Positions 43,901 through 51,473 of a DNA stretch of 64,000 bases are shown here, piece by piece (position 1 is the first letter of the stretch; the number at the start of each line of letters is the position of its first letter). Made by a program: the position numbers and the translations under genes. Below the pieces are notes generated by a model, which was given only the letters and a program-made list of their open reading frames with translations, did no database searches and was not told the origin of the DNA. The DNA is from Mastigocoleus testarum BC008. Its GTDB lineage: Bacteria; Cyanobacteriota; Cyanobacteriia; Cyanobacteriales; Nostocaceae. The stretch lies in contig NZ_LMTZ01000162.1 of assembly GCF_001456025.1 (NCBI RefSeq), positions 124,001 through 188,000 of the forward strand. Direction: 5' to 3'.

Positions 43901-45035
43901 TAACCCCATCGCCATTTTGCTGCACCACATGAGTCAACTCATGGGCTAATAACTCCTGTCCCTGCTTACTTTCAGGAGTATATTCTCCCTGACGGAAAAA
44001 GATATCTTGCCCGATAGTAAAAGCCCGCGCTTTGATAGAGCGTGTCAGCGCGTCTGCGTTGGCATCTGCATGAATCCTCACCCTGCTAAAATCCTTACCA
44101 AATGCCTGTTCCAGTTGTTGTCGAAGCTGCCCTGGTAGGGGTTGTCCCTTACCCCTTTGGCGTTGAATGGAACTAGTCAAATCTGGCGTGGCTTCTACCC
44201 TACCTCCAGTCGCCTTGCGCTGCACCATCAGGTCTTCATTGTCTGCATCTTCTGACATTTCTTCTGGATGCAAAGCCTCAGTTTCCGGCTGACGCTGCAC
44301 CATCAGGTCTTCATTGTCTTCATCCCTTGACATTTCTTCTGGGTGCAAAGCCTCAGTTTCTGGCTGACGCTGCACCATCGGGTCTTCATTGTCTTCATCC
44401 CTTGACATTTCTTCTGGGTGCAAAGCCTCAGTTTCTGGCTGACGCTGCACCATCAGGTTTTCCTTATCTTCCTCCTCTGACATTTCTTCTGATGGTAAAG
44501 CCTCGGTTTCTGGCTTCATTTGAACCCGATCGTCTTTTTGCCCGCACCCGCTGCATTTTTGTTGTATTTGTGGAGAATCCGTTTCCTCTTCGACTTTGGC
44601 GCGTTCTTCTTTTGGTGCAGTCTCAGATTCAACTTCTGATTCACTCATCTTCTGTATCACCTGATGCGCCGTACGATCTGCTTCTTGCTCATACTTATCC
44701 CCCGCTTGACCAATAGTTAATTTTGCCTGAATTACTGGTTTTTCCCTTGGTGTAACAGATGTTTCCTCTTTATTAGCCCGGGCTATTTTCAACACCCGAT
44801 TCACATAATCATTCCCATGCTGTTGCTGTAGCAGTAACAGTAATTCCTGTTTAGAAGATTGCTGACTTGCCGGAGCGCGATTTAAAATAGCAGCGTGCGC
44901 GCTAGGGTTAGGAGCATTACCCATCCGGGAGAGCTGCTTCAACAGTGGATTATATTGAACAGGGCTTGGACGAACAGCGCTCTTCTGGGTTAAAAGGGAC
45001 TTTTTATTGGCAGTTTTTAGCTTTGGTGCATACAT
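37938..45035 (-). CDS. Giant DUF4157 (eCIS core domain) putative injected cargo
   Basis: 2365-aa protein. Residues 1-130 are basic and carry GNDYVNRVL and EADRTAHQVI, typical of DUF4157 proteins. About residues 170-275 are four 25-aa repeats around MVQRQPETEALHPEEMS. The DUF4157 domain (about 290-375) ends in LLAHELTHVVQQ, with a zinc-type HExxH at 365-369. Acidic, Asp/Glu/Ser-rich repeats with DDCGKQDEEQTEQE follow to about 620. A coiled-coil stretch runs to about 1270, then glycine-rich hydrophobic segments (about 1290-1430), then a Lys-rich region. EISHMMGAGTGGHTRITNAW near 2043 is a possible His-metal nuclease core. Near-identical 27-aa repeats (SIRWGNRDWDRNPAFNQAKQ) occupy 2220-2305. DUF4157 marks toxins loaded into eCIS, so this is the likely effector. 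Confidence 0.9.
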   Translation of the reverse strand: MYAPKLKTANKKSLLTQKSAVRPSPVQYNPLLKQLSRMGNAPNPSAHAAILNRAPASQQSSKQELLLLLQQQHGNDYVNRVLKIARANKEETSVTPREKPVIQAKLTIGQAGDKYEQEADRTAHQVIQKMSESEVESETAPKEERAKVEEETDSPQIQQKCSGCGQKDDRVQMKPETEALPSEEMSEEEDKENLMVQRQPETEALHPEEMSRDEDNEDPMVQRQPETEALHPEEMSRDEDNEDLMVQRQPETEALHPEEMSEDADNEDLMVQRKATGGRVEATPDLTSSIQRQRGKGQPLPGQLRQQLEQAFGKDFSRVRIHADANADALTRSIKARAFTIGQDIFFRQGEYTPESKQGQELLAHELTHVVQQNGDGVKSKEDAGVKVSEVSEDTEVQHACAQCEQEEKAEGVIQAKEESGGSVSKEAPEVTTATHASTCNNKSKRSKGEIPNEGITGRPSISNSRADSGSDDCGEQNTGDKQKEQTEQEEPSGNNSTADSGSDNCGNNEDITEGISGNDSTAEDITGSESGNDSTADLNSDDCGKQDEEQTEQEDSSENDSTADLNSDDCGKQDEEQTEQEESSDEQKCPSEEEGKEGEEGGGKQEVIEAEKGSLEQDSTCENNVNQPDNTANKGTKALNKKPSANTSLEAKPKLNQQSSAITAPNTQQNLVTGESNNSETIAEKVQAINNPRDVQTGLRATQGKIIRLTAAKINFKLPQGEKTYTENNSTVLEKQRATASSMASKFLTDAALRVHTFTELGESISTRINITAENAKAAVLSTVQQQKDIISAQVKQKRIQAESLARETQLNIETQHGEQVGKINEKNRVAIETIGSKYTEVFTELREKQSQLLENIDTCYGKTFDYYVSAGTTAAIDAEKIGGSYETRYLLEVADEKAEADKVFQELKQDMFDESNKSTDVITFPSEFSTFTGDDDDSVSDEDFVNKQKELAELLNKSLTGEDKARIAREVTDNYKISLQNQANKQANDLVDSKKDIIESICCATKQIRQELFKNERETYDNLEELRKTSVADADCIRTIQTKQTNQYLEGTLQSLDRQETAQLQILQVYGDRQVSTIETDAQKAIASLQDGVNQTATKLLDVLQDSYNKFQGMEAPHPEDLSITIAEILEVFDNDIATVQEKIELGIATSEQSIKLGELQLIDAVNKIAQVGIEEIEIAFEEARKLFSDLNNSSNCAFTKSLDAYSTQIDDFTQDIQKELPNAINDLINSLDCTGKRIKKDLEKSVPELRKSLCGTLGCLETDIENYVAKAHKEEEENQDDVNDVNWLDVFLKGLVIIAVIIASIVIAVFTAGFGLVAQAIILPAVGALAGFLSQIAFNAIDGKDLMEDTGKAALMGAIGGLFGTAGGVAGRLLAQTGKLGVGTTKAFWEFGVNSIFDITGEIVGNLATGEEITAEGILMGLAIGASVDGSINKLQGISNRAKVSDTFNKNPDLVNKLPGMKPHEINVLAKETGIDPGKLQQLSKLKPDERKKYVENAKQRNSKYDSWAGQKIKNFAQGFENYQRSGAEFGQRVGSAVTRPIKNAFGGSRSEADVSTSSNRPLADTETPRGLQPDADVPMTTRERDILEDNTPDNTPGRTTEIKPLDTEKTPETIKSGDRSIHYDKPEIDPVNDPGVVAKQKTDDGHEIKVLQDGRVIRCSRCEDVMKEINKINEKIKSDNLKDEINKINQENDENIKLDRANHILKDLEDLDLTLSPKDIKNLIDNRKIEDIQKDLTNGLAPTQIRDLLKLLNEGIITQYELDGSSQKKSLSSILGKPNDFDTLRDWGYLYFLEQKEFHKNKINVQHGGLSENNLREKWKSFIKQNTELSEDETLQVSILSLKHNYGNSWIDMIDPTTDRKAFKEASDWLEQNKSQLPRTSGGFGGAKGRAVQPKVDEYKIEDLAAKFPNNKQEINGYLVVFDDKGNPYTKMNIPDKNYYKKGTPQDLGLLKELPYLTNKQNKQWKQELERVHVKGERQNGWKNQGGKTSGLPIFITRGPRGWSDAQKQHRSALEQQLTENNRLTWATLSSGKTKWYLEISHMMGAGTGGHTRITNAWPASLHQNTEQLAIEEVFRKSNFRDDLLLKFTNYINPKTGQADFMRIKILNKHNQDKIFDHIMDATRGDIDKNEVRLLQKTLNEKITASINQSSSSNPPSTNQTPPPSPPDQQAIESSQNNANNDKIFTDVRTKLGEAEQGTMGLAYLEANYLGLKETFEQGLASIRWGNRDWDRNPAFNQAKQDYETGLVSIRGGNRDWDGNPAFNQAKQDYETGLASIRWGNRDWDRNPAFNQAKQDYADGWQQMEQYLTQNPNQILNPQQISNWNIPWASKVAKQDYLWLQATRTDNNSESNGDAMEIDPS
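38138..38380. repeat. Three near-identical 81-bp repeats in the giant cargo gene
   Basis: Three tandem 81-base units encode 27 aa each (ETGLASIRWGNRDWDRNPAF plus NQAKQDY). The DNA differs at only a few positions, which points to recent expansion or homogenisation. Confidence 0.93.
44225..44520. repeat. Four 75-bp repeats in the giant cargo gene
   Basis: Tandem 75-base units encode QRQPETEALHPEEMSRDED-type 25-aa repeats preceding the DUF4157 domain. The middle copies are nearly identical in DNA; the first and last have drifted. Confidence 0.92.
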
Positions 45036-45097
45036 GGGTGGTGCGGGGGGGGTGAAGAATTAGTCTTGGGTATAAATTTGAGACGAGGAATGGAGAA

Positions 45098-45153
45098 CCG
45101 GGAGCAGGGAGCAGGGAGCAGGGAGCAGGGAGCAGGGAGCAGGGAGCAGGGAG
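45098..45153. repeat. Heptamer repeats (GGGAGCA) inside the CIS locus
   Basis: About eight 7-base GGGAGCA units lie in the 200-base gap between the 474-aa gene and the giant cargo gene, followed by the 28-bp palindrome at 45208. Confidence 0.95.
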
Positions 45154-45207
45154 TAGATTTTATAAATCGATAAGGTATAGCTATATAAATAAATAATTTT
45201 GAACTTT

Positions 45208-45235
45208 GTAGAGACGTAGCATGCTACGTCTCTAC
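45208..45235. repeat. Perfect 28-bp palindrome upstream of the giant cargo gene
   Basis: Arms GTAGAGACGTAGCA and TGCTACGTCTCTAC are exact complements, placed three bases after the stop of the 474-aa gene. It may act as a transcription terminator or attenuator within the operon. Confidence 0.92.
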
Positions 45236-45238
45236 GAC

Positions 45239-46663
45239 TTATTCAACTAGGATATACCTGCTACGACCGCTACGCTCGATCGCACCTTCATTGACCAACT
45301 TATCTAGTTCGGTATCTACGCTGGAACGCTCCACATCCAATTCTCGACTGATTGCGGTCATAGTCATACCTTCGGGATTATTTGCAAGTAATTCTAGAAT
45401 TCGATCTCTTAAAGAAGGTGCTTTTGCTCCAGCTATTACCCAGTAAACTACTTCCACCTCCTTGAGGTCAAGTTCGCTTAAATTGGGGTCGCAACCGTGA
45501 ATTTCAAAGCTTTTATTATAGGGTTGTGGAACATAAGCAACATAGGTGCGCGGTAATTCAGGATGGGAACCAAAAACAAAACGCAACCCCGATTTATTAT
45601 CTTGTTCTCCTAAAGTGGGAGTAAAAACAGGAGGAACAGTAGCAGGTAATAAAGGAGCTAACATTACTGAAAAAGGTTCTTCTGGATTGAGTTCATTAAT
45701 CTCAACGGTGACAGGTTGGAGAGAACCCTTGGGTAACTCCTCATTAGTTGTCAATTCCAACACTTCCTTACCCGTAAATACCCGGCTACGGTTTTGAGTA
45801 CTTGGTTCGGTCATTCCAGAAGCGAGGGTAAAATCAAATTGTTGTGGTTCCTCTGTTGGGGTAATGGTAATACTTTCATCGGAAGATATGAAACTATTAG
45901 CATCAATTCTGGGAGTTGCGATCGCTTCTTTGGTTAAATCATAGACGTGGCTGAGCAGATCGTACAACATGGGATTACTGCGCAGAACGGGGCGATATTT
46001 TTGGGTTTCTTCCTCATTGAGAGTCGCTTCTCCTCCTTCTGAAATATCGACTACGGCTAAGGGAATTTGATCGTATTTATTTCGAGAACAAGTTTTTAAT
46101 GCTTGGTTATGATATTGTCGGACTAGTTCATCTAACGATTCTGCAGTCATTTCAGAGTCAGAATTTTCAGTATCAGAATCTTCAGTATCAGAATCTTCAG
46201 TATCGGAATCCTTAGTTGGTGGTGCTTCAGAACTAAGGGAAAGACTATAGCTTTCTTCAATTCGGTTATAACGACCCTCTGATTCATCAGCAGAACCGTT
46301 TGCTAAATCTGCAACAGGTTCTTTAGAACGCTCATCATATTCAATATAGATGTATTTTTTACCCGGTGACTTGATTTCTAATTGCTCGGATTTGGTTTTG
46401 CTGACAACAATTTCACATCCACAGCGATCTAAAGCAACCCCTGGAGTTAAACTAACGCTGAGTAGATCTGTTTCCTGTTGCTCTTTAAGTTCAATTTCTA
46501 AACCGCAGACAATTCCTTCCCCCAAAATCAAACGATTGATGAGGTGATTTTTTTCAATACCATATCTTTGTTCCAGTTCAAAATCGCGAACCGTTAGCAG
46601 CTTACTATAAAAATATTTGTTCCGCTCAAAGGTTGATAAAGAGCATCCGTTATTTTTTACCAT
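45239..46663 (-). CDS. CIS-locus protein with C-terminal winged helix
   Basis: 474-aa protein of no named family. Residues 1-115 (LSTFERNKYFYSKLLTVRDF, then HLINRLILGEGIVCGLEI) resemble an N-terminal module seen in phage-tail-like loci. An acidic repeat of EDSDT units lies near 155-170. A beta-rich middle follows (about 290-390). The last 60 residues (LRDRILELLANNPEGMTMT, then AISRELDVERSSVDTELDKL) form a predicted winged helix, a fold usual for DNA binding but also used for protein contacts. It lies between the gpI-like tail gene and the giant cargo gene. It may be a baseplate-peripheral or cargo-loading component, or a locus regulator. The function is unknown. Confidence 0.78.
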   Translation of the reverse strand: MVKNNGCSLSTFERNKYFYSKLLTVRDFELEQRYGIEKNHLINRLILGEGIVCGLEIELKEQQETDLLSVSLTPGVALDRCGCEIVVSKTKSEQLEIKSPGKKYIYIEYDERSKEPVADLANGSADESEGRYNRIEESYSLSLSSEAPPTKDSDTEDSDTEDSDTENSDSEMTAESLDELVRQYHNQALKTCSRNKYDQIPLAVVDISEGGEATLNEEETQKYRPVLRSNPMLYDLLSHVYDLTKEAIATPRIDANSFISSDESITITPTEEPQQFDFTLASGMTEPSTQNRSRVFTGKEVLELTTNEELPKGSLQPVTVEINELNPEEPFSVMLAPLLPATVPPVFTPTLGEQDNKSGLRFVFGSHPELPRTYVAYVPQPYNKSFEIHGCDPNLSELDLKEVEVVYWVIAGAKAPSLRDRILELLANNPEGMTMTAISRELDVERSSVDTELDKLVNEGAIERSGRSRYILVE

Positions 46664-46721
46664 AGTGATTTCTCCTGTCTTTAATAATTCTGAATTCTTG
46701 TATCTGTTATTTATCCTTCTT

Positions 46722-46834
46722 GTAGGAGACGCGACATGTCTCGTCTCTACAATTCCTGACTCCTGTACAGACGCGACATGTCTCGTCTCTACAATTTCTG
46801 ACTCCTGTACAGACGTAGCATGCTACGTCTGTAC
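46722..46834. repeat. Triple tandem palindrome in the CIS locus
   Basis: Three palindromes (46722-46750, 46765-46792, 46807-46834) repeat at 42-43 base spacing, separated by AATTCCTGACTCCT-like spacers. The third is perfect over 28 bases with arms GTACAGACGTAGCA / TGCTACGTCTGTAC; compared with the copy at 45208, the outer arm changes are compensated on both sides. Confidence 0.9.
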
Positions 46835-46866
46835 GACTTTTGACTTTTGACTTTTGAATTTTGACT

Positions 46867-48948
46867 TCAATTGAGCACTGTATCTAAACTTACTCTCGAA
46901 CGTATTCCAATCTGTGCAAATTCTTCTGTGTCGGTTAAAGTACTATCCTGAGAAATTGCTGCTCCTTCCTGAAGACGTAAAACTGGCTCGAATATGCGGG
47001 TGTTAAACTCTAGATAGCTCTCCCGATCCAAAGCAATCCAAGGTTGTAATATTCTTACCGAGGCTTCCGTATAAGCTGGTTTTTCTGATTCAATTAAGCG
47101 TTGTAAGGTTTGCAGTTCTTTTTCGTTTTCGATATGAGAGTTATCAAGCAAAACCCAAAAACGGAAAGGGTTGTCGCCATAAAGCTGTTTCAATTCACTA
47201 CGGTTTACTTGGTTATTAGCTGAACTATTAGCTAAGCTTGTTACTTGAAAAGGCTCAATGAGCAAAGGACGAGAGCCGGTAAAAATTTCTACAGTTCCAG
47301 CAATTCCTTCTCTAGTACCCCGCTGCTGGTAAAGTTGGGGAGCTTTTTGCATCAGTTGACGCAATTGTGCTGACGTCCAATTTTCATCTACTGCGATCGC
47401 TAACCAACCAGCTAACCAAGGTAAGAAATCTTCAGAAACTACCTCAGCATCAAAATAGCGGACGATATGGTCGATCTGTTTTTCTATATTGGTTAAACTA
47501 GTTTCAAAAATCGAGAGAAAGCGTTCGAGAAAATCGCGACTTTCTTCGTCTTCTTGATAGACCACCGGTAAGTAACGCAGGTAAGATAGACGAGGAAAGT
47601 ACACCCGCAAACTTTTTAAAATTGGTGTTTCCCGCTCGTTACCGATCAGTTCTACTTTTAAATAAAGATAACGTCCAGCAGGTCCGCGAATCAGAGCATC
47701 TCGAGGATTAATTAGAGGTTCCGACCATTGGCGAATTTCGCGGGGGTCATCACTAATGGCATAATAAACTTTGATTTGGGTATTAGTTGGAATATGAGCA
47801 TCTAATACAATTTTGTGCCAGCGTTGTCCGGGATTAGTGCTGTCGAGAACTTGGGAACGGAAAATTCCTGATGGTAATCTTTGCTGCTGCGGTCTTAACA
47901 ACCGCTTTTCTCCCCGCAAAATATTGATTTCTTGACGTTTGGAATTAAAGATAAACAGACGATTGTTGCGATCAAGGACAAGTTTTGTGACCGCACCTCG
48001 ATAACCCGCAACTAATTCAGTGATGTCCCCTGATGGGAAAAAGTGAAAAATGAATCGTTCTTCTTCTTCTCCCACACCTAAAGGACGGCGATCGCCAATG
48101 TAGAAATTTCCTTCCTCATCAAGTGCTAATCCAGAGGGTTCTATGCTTTGAGGAATTAATTCTCCTAAATCAAGCCTGGATTGAGATTCGGTGGGACTAC
48201 CATCAAGGTTAAATCTCACCACTGTTTCCCCGTCGAGGACACAAATATGTTTATTATCTCGATTAGAAGTAAGAGTATTAGAAGTAAGAGTATTAGAAGT
48301 AGAAGTATTAGTAGCAATAATATTAGAACTAGAACCAAGAGCGATCGCTTTGGGTGATATCAGGTCACCCCTAGTAAATCCTGCTGTTGGTATTTCTTGT
48401 CCCGAGGGAGCATATTTTGCAATTAGATGTTCACCAATATTTAATAAAATATATAGTGTTCCATCGCGATCAGCGACCATATCGATCGGCTTCATCCCTA
48501 ATGGAAGGGTCACCATCCATCGAACTTCCCAGTTAAGTCGATGAGCAAAAGCATAAATACGAGTTTGGTTTGACGGTTGAAATTCGTCTGCGACGTAAAT
48601 AGTTGAGGGACTATAAGCAATATTGGTAGGAGAGTCGAATAAATCTTGGAGAAAATCAATGGACTCAGAATAGTTTTGCTGAGAATCGAACAAGACAATT
48701 TGTCGATTTTTAGCGTCAAGCAAATACACTTGAGCCAATTCTCCCACTGAGAAATCGACGATATCAAAACGTCTCAGTTGCTGCTTAGAGAAAAACCGCT
48801 CGGGGAAAAACTGCAAACCGGATCTGAGTTGGACTCCCTCGTCACCAACAGTCAAATTGTCCAGGTCTCCCCCTTCCCAATCCGCTTTTGTATTCAGAAC
48901 TAAAAATTGAAATTCTTTTGGTTTCATCTCAACTCCTCCCAGAGACAA
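46867..48948 (-). CDS. CIS tail protein I-like baseplate protein with NHL/propeller-like region
   Basis: 693-aa baseplate component. The first ~400 residues contain propeller-like blades (YLLDAKNRQIVLFDS, GTLYILLNIGEHLIAKY, LALDEEGNFYIGDR), as in NHL-type proteins. The C-terminal 220 residues form the phage tail gpI-like (TIGR02242) domain, with LRYLPVVYQEDEESRDFLERF, cited by its part RYLPVVYQED, and DFLPWLAGWLAI, LYQQRGTREGIAGTVEIFTG. A Thr/Ser/Asn repeat (TSNTLTSN) near 225 interrupts the propeller. It overlaps the preceding baseplate-J gene by 20 bases, so translation is probably coupled. It likely belongs to the baseplate wedge. Confidence 0.87.
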   Translation of the reverse strand: MSLGGVEMKPKEFQFLVLNTKADWEGGDLDNLTVGDEGVQLRSGLQFFPERFFSKQQLRRFDIVDFSVGELAQVYLLDAKNRQIVLFDSQQNYSESIDFLQDLFDSPTNIAYSPSTIYVADEFQPSNQTRIYAFAHRLNWEVRWMVTLPLGMKPIDMVADRDGTLYILLNIGEHLIAKYAPSGQEIPTAGFTRGDLISPKAIALGSSSNIIATNTSTSNTLTSNTLTSNRDNKHICVLDGETVVRFNLDGSPTESQSRLDLGELIPQSIEPSGLALDEEGNFYIGDRRPLGVGEEEERFIFHFFPSGDITELVAGYRGAVTKLVLDRNNRLFIFNSKRQEINILRGEKRLLRPQQQRLPSGIFRSQVLDSTNPGQRWHKIVLDAHIPTNTQIKVYYAISDDPREIRQWSEPLINPRDALIRGPAGRYLYLKVELIGNERETPILKSLRVYFPRLSYLRYLPVVYQEDEESRDFLERFLSIFETSLTNIEKQIDHIVRYFDAEVVSEDFLPWLAGWLAIAVDENWTSAQLRQLMQKAPQLYQQRGTREGIAGTVEIFTGSRPLLIEPFQVTSLANSSANNQVNRSELKQLYGDNPFRFWVLLDNSHIENEKELQTLQRLIESEKPAYTEASVRILQPWIALDRESYLEFNTRIFEPVLRLQEGAAISQDSTLTDTEEFAQIGIRSRVSLDTVLN

Positions 48949-51451
48949 TCTCGATTTGATGTCTCGTCGAATAAATTAAACTCTCAGGATGAATTGGAAT
49001 ATTTCCCAAGCGATCGACCCTGATTCCTCGATCTGTATCCCTAACCAGCAGTTGTAGATCTTCTACACAATCCACCCCTTCACTGCTGTTTTCAATCGCT
49101 TGATAAACTTCTGATTGATAAACAGTCCGACCAAAAGACCAACCTTGTCCTTGACGTCCCCCGGTCAAAGGATGTAAGAATTTTTGTTTGAGAAAATTCT
49201 CAATTTCTTCACGGGTTCGCTCTGGATTAAATTCAGACCAAATTCGCACAACCGCTCTAACACTCACCTCAACAAAGTGGGAAGGAATGACTTCTATTTG
49301 GGTAGTAATCAACCTATGTTTATTTAAATGTCGATGGACAGCTTGTAAAAACCCCGGACTTGGTTGAGTTGGTTTTGAGGTTTCACTGTAGGGTACGACA
49401 ACAACTCTGACCAGGGAATTTGGTTCTTGTTCTTGCGGTAGAATTGCCTTAGCTCTAGCTACCCGCAGTCCAGGGGTGGAAAGAGTTAATTGCTCAAAAT
49501 CTTCACTAGTAACAGCGCGATCTATTCTTTTGAGTTCTTTTCTTGCTCGTAGCTTTCCTTCTTCTAAGGATTCGTGGAAATTTCCTCCTAAAGCAGCTTT
49601 TTGATTCTTAACGGTGATGAATTGTTCATCCAACAGACCATAAGCTGGATTGCAAATCTCATTGATAGTATTAGCTTCTACATTTCCTTGCTCTCCCCTG
49701 ACAAGTTGACAGGAAATAATGCGGATGTTGTACTCGTTCTGAGAATCAGAAACAGGAGGAATATTTCCATTGACTCCATCCCCAAAATAGATTTCACCGT
49801 TTTGTGGATCTAAAACATAATGAGGGTCTTCTGGTTGGGAAGCATCAAAATCATCAACTCGAATCCAATCACACCAATAATAATTATTATTAATTTTTTC
49901 TTTAACTTGAATTTGGAATGTTTTAGTAACAATAGGAAATAGTTCGAGGGAGAAACTTTGATTGGGTAATCCATTGCTGTGGAATAGACCCTGGGGATGA
50001 TCTGAATCGGAAAAATAGGAAATTACTCTAACATTATTAATTGCTGCTGGGGGAATTTCTCCTCTAAAAGTAATCCTGATCGCCTCGTGATTTTCTGTTT
50101 TATCTAACTCATAATCATACCAATCTTGCCAATATTCATTTTTCCAATATCCATCTGACATCTTTACTTGGAGAATATTGTCACCTTTAAGAGTTAAATA
50201 AGAAGTAGGAAATAACTGCACAGATTCGCCATTACTGGAATAGGTTGTTACTTCCGTAAAAGTATCGATCTGGGTAGCTGATATAGTGTTGAGGAGAATT
50301 GAATTTATTTTCGGTGCTAGTTCATATCCAGCGCGATCGACCTTGATACGCAACCAATACATTTGTTCGGGAAATGGAAAGATATTCCGTACCCTCATGT
50401 CAATGGGAGTATGAAACCAAACCCGTCCACTCTGATATAAAACCTGGGTTTCATCTCGTTCTACCCGTAGTTTTTGCCAATATCCAGTTCCACCATAATA
50501 TTCCCATTTCAGAGAAACTGAAGGGATAAAATCTACAGGTTGTTCTCCGTGAATACCTCTACCTACAGGATAATTTTCAAACAGATTAAAAGTTAGAGGA
50601 ATAGTTTTGTAAGCGGGAAATGGTTGAGCATAGACAATTAACTTGTCGTTTAACTTATCGTCTTCTTTGGAAACATAAAAATAAATCTCACTACTTATTT
50701 CTGAGTTAGAGACGAGTTTAACTCGGTTGTTCCCCTCATCAAGTTCTAAAGTTAGTTCGCGATTCCCATCACGGATTGCAATTATTTTTCCATCATTGAT
50801 TTTGCTAATAGCTTGGTTATCTAGATTTTTAACCCAACTGATTCCTAAATACTGGTTTAAATACTGCTTTAATCTTTCTGTATCAGCATTTTCCTCAGAA
50901 CTGGGAACTTTATCCCAGTCAAATAAATAGAGTGGATCGAATCCAAGATATAAGAAATTACCAACCTCAGCTGTTTCACCAAAAGCATAGAAAGAAAGTC
51001 CCTTCTGGCGATCGACATCGAGATTATCTTTGCGCTCCCTTCCATAAGAACTAATAATTTTTCCCAGTTGAGCGGGGACGAGCAATAGTGATTCATCTGT
51101 CTCAAAGACAACTTTTCCCTTAGTTGTTAGCTTCGTTTTCTGGGGAACCAGAACGGGTGTCAACATTTGCTGGTCAACCAAGGAAAAAGTGACATCGGTA
51201 GTAGCTGAATTCGCGTCTTTGAGTCGTACACCCAAGAGTTTGAGAAATTTGAGATAATTTTCGTCCCTGACTTGATCCAGATAATAACGCTGGATTTCAG
51301 TCAACCAAGCAAACAGCTCGATGAAAGTGATACCAGGATCGTGAGTATTATGATCCGTCCAATTGGGAGCATTGCGGGGAATTAATTTCCGCGCATCTTC
51401 CATGAATTGAGCAAAAGTTTTATCGTCTAACTGGGGTAAAGGTAGTGACAT
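48929..51451 (-). CDS. Baseplate J-like protein, second copy (Cis11/12 class)
   Basis: 840-aa baseplate wedge protein (TIGR02243-like putative baseplate assembly protein). The N-terminus DPGITFIELFAWLTEIQRYYLD and the C-terminal part RAVTSEDFEQLTLSTPGLRVA are the family hallmarks; LHPLTGGRQGQGWSFGRTVY is the late conserved stretch. It corresponds to gp6/gp7-type wedge proteins that link the hub to the sheath. It lies 22 bases after the 1105-aa paralogue and overlaps the gpI-like gene. In the structurally studied thylakoid CIS of Anabaena, baseplate proteins contact the membrane; whether that holds here cannot be read directly. Confidence 0.9.
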   Translation of the reverse strand: MSLPLPQLDDKTFAQFMEDARKLIPRNAPNWTDHNTHDPGITFIELFAWLTEIQRYYLDQVRDENYLKFLKLLGVRLKDANSATTDVTFSLVDQQMLTPVLVPQKTKLTTKGKVVFETDESLLLVPAQLGKIISSYGRERKDNLDVDRQKGLSFYAFGETAEVGNFLYLGFDPLYLFDWDKVPSSEENADTERLKQYLNQYLGISWVKNLDNQAISKINDGKIIAIRDGNRELTLELDEGNNRVKLVSNSEISSEIYFYVSKEDDKLNDKLIVYAQPFPAYKTIPLTFNLFENYPVGRGIHGEQPVDFIPSVSLKWEYYGGTGYWQKLRVERDETQVLYQSGRVWFHTPIDMRVRNIFPFPEQMYWLRIKVDRAGYELAPKINSILLNTISATQIDTFTEVTTYSSNGESVQLFPTSYLTLKGDNILQVKMSDGYWKNEYWQDWYDYELDKTENHEAIRITFRGEIPPAAINNVRVISYFSDSDHPQGLFHSNGLPNQSFSLELFPIVTKTFQIQVKEKINNNYYWCDWIRVDDFDASQPEDPHYVLDPQNGEIYFGDGVNGNIPPVSDSQNEYNIRIISCQLVRGEQGNVEANTINEICNPAYGLLDEQFITVKNQKAALGGNFHESLEEGKLRARKELKRIDRAVTSEDFEQLTLSTPGLRVARAKAILPQEQEPNSLVRVVVVPYSETSKPTQPSPGFLQAVHRHLNKHRLITTQIEVIPSHFVEVSVRAVVRIWSEFNPERTREEIENFLKQKFLHPLTGGRQGQGWSFGRTVYQSEVYQAIENSSEGVDCVEDLQLLVRDTDRGIRVDRLGNIPIHPESLIYSTRHQIEIVSGRS

Positions 51452-51473
51452 GATTGCATTTTCCGTTGATTGC

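Noticed and set aside
44327..44716. 129-aa plus-strand ORF with repeats
   Set aside because: It is antisense to the 75-bp repeats of the cargo gene and has no ribosome site or family features.
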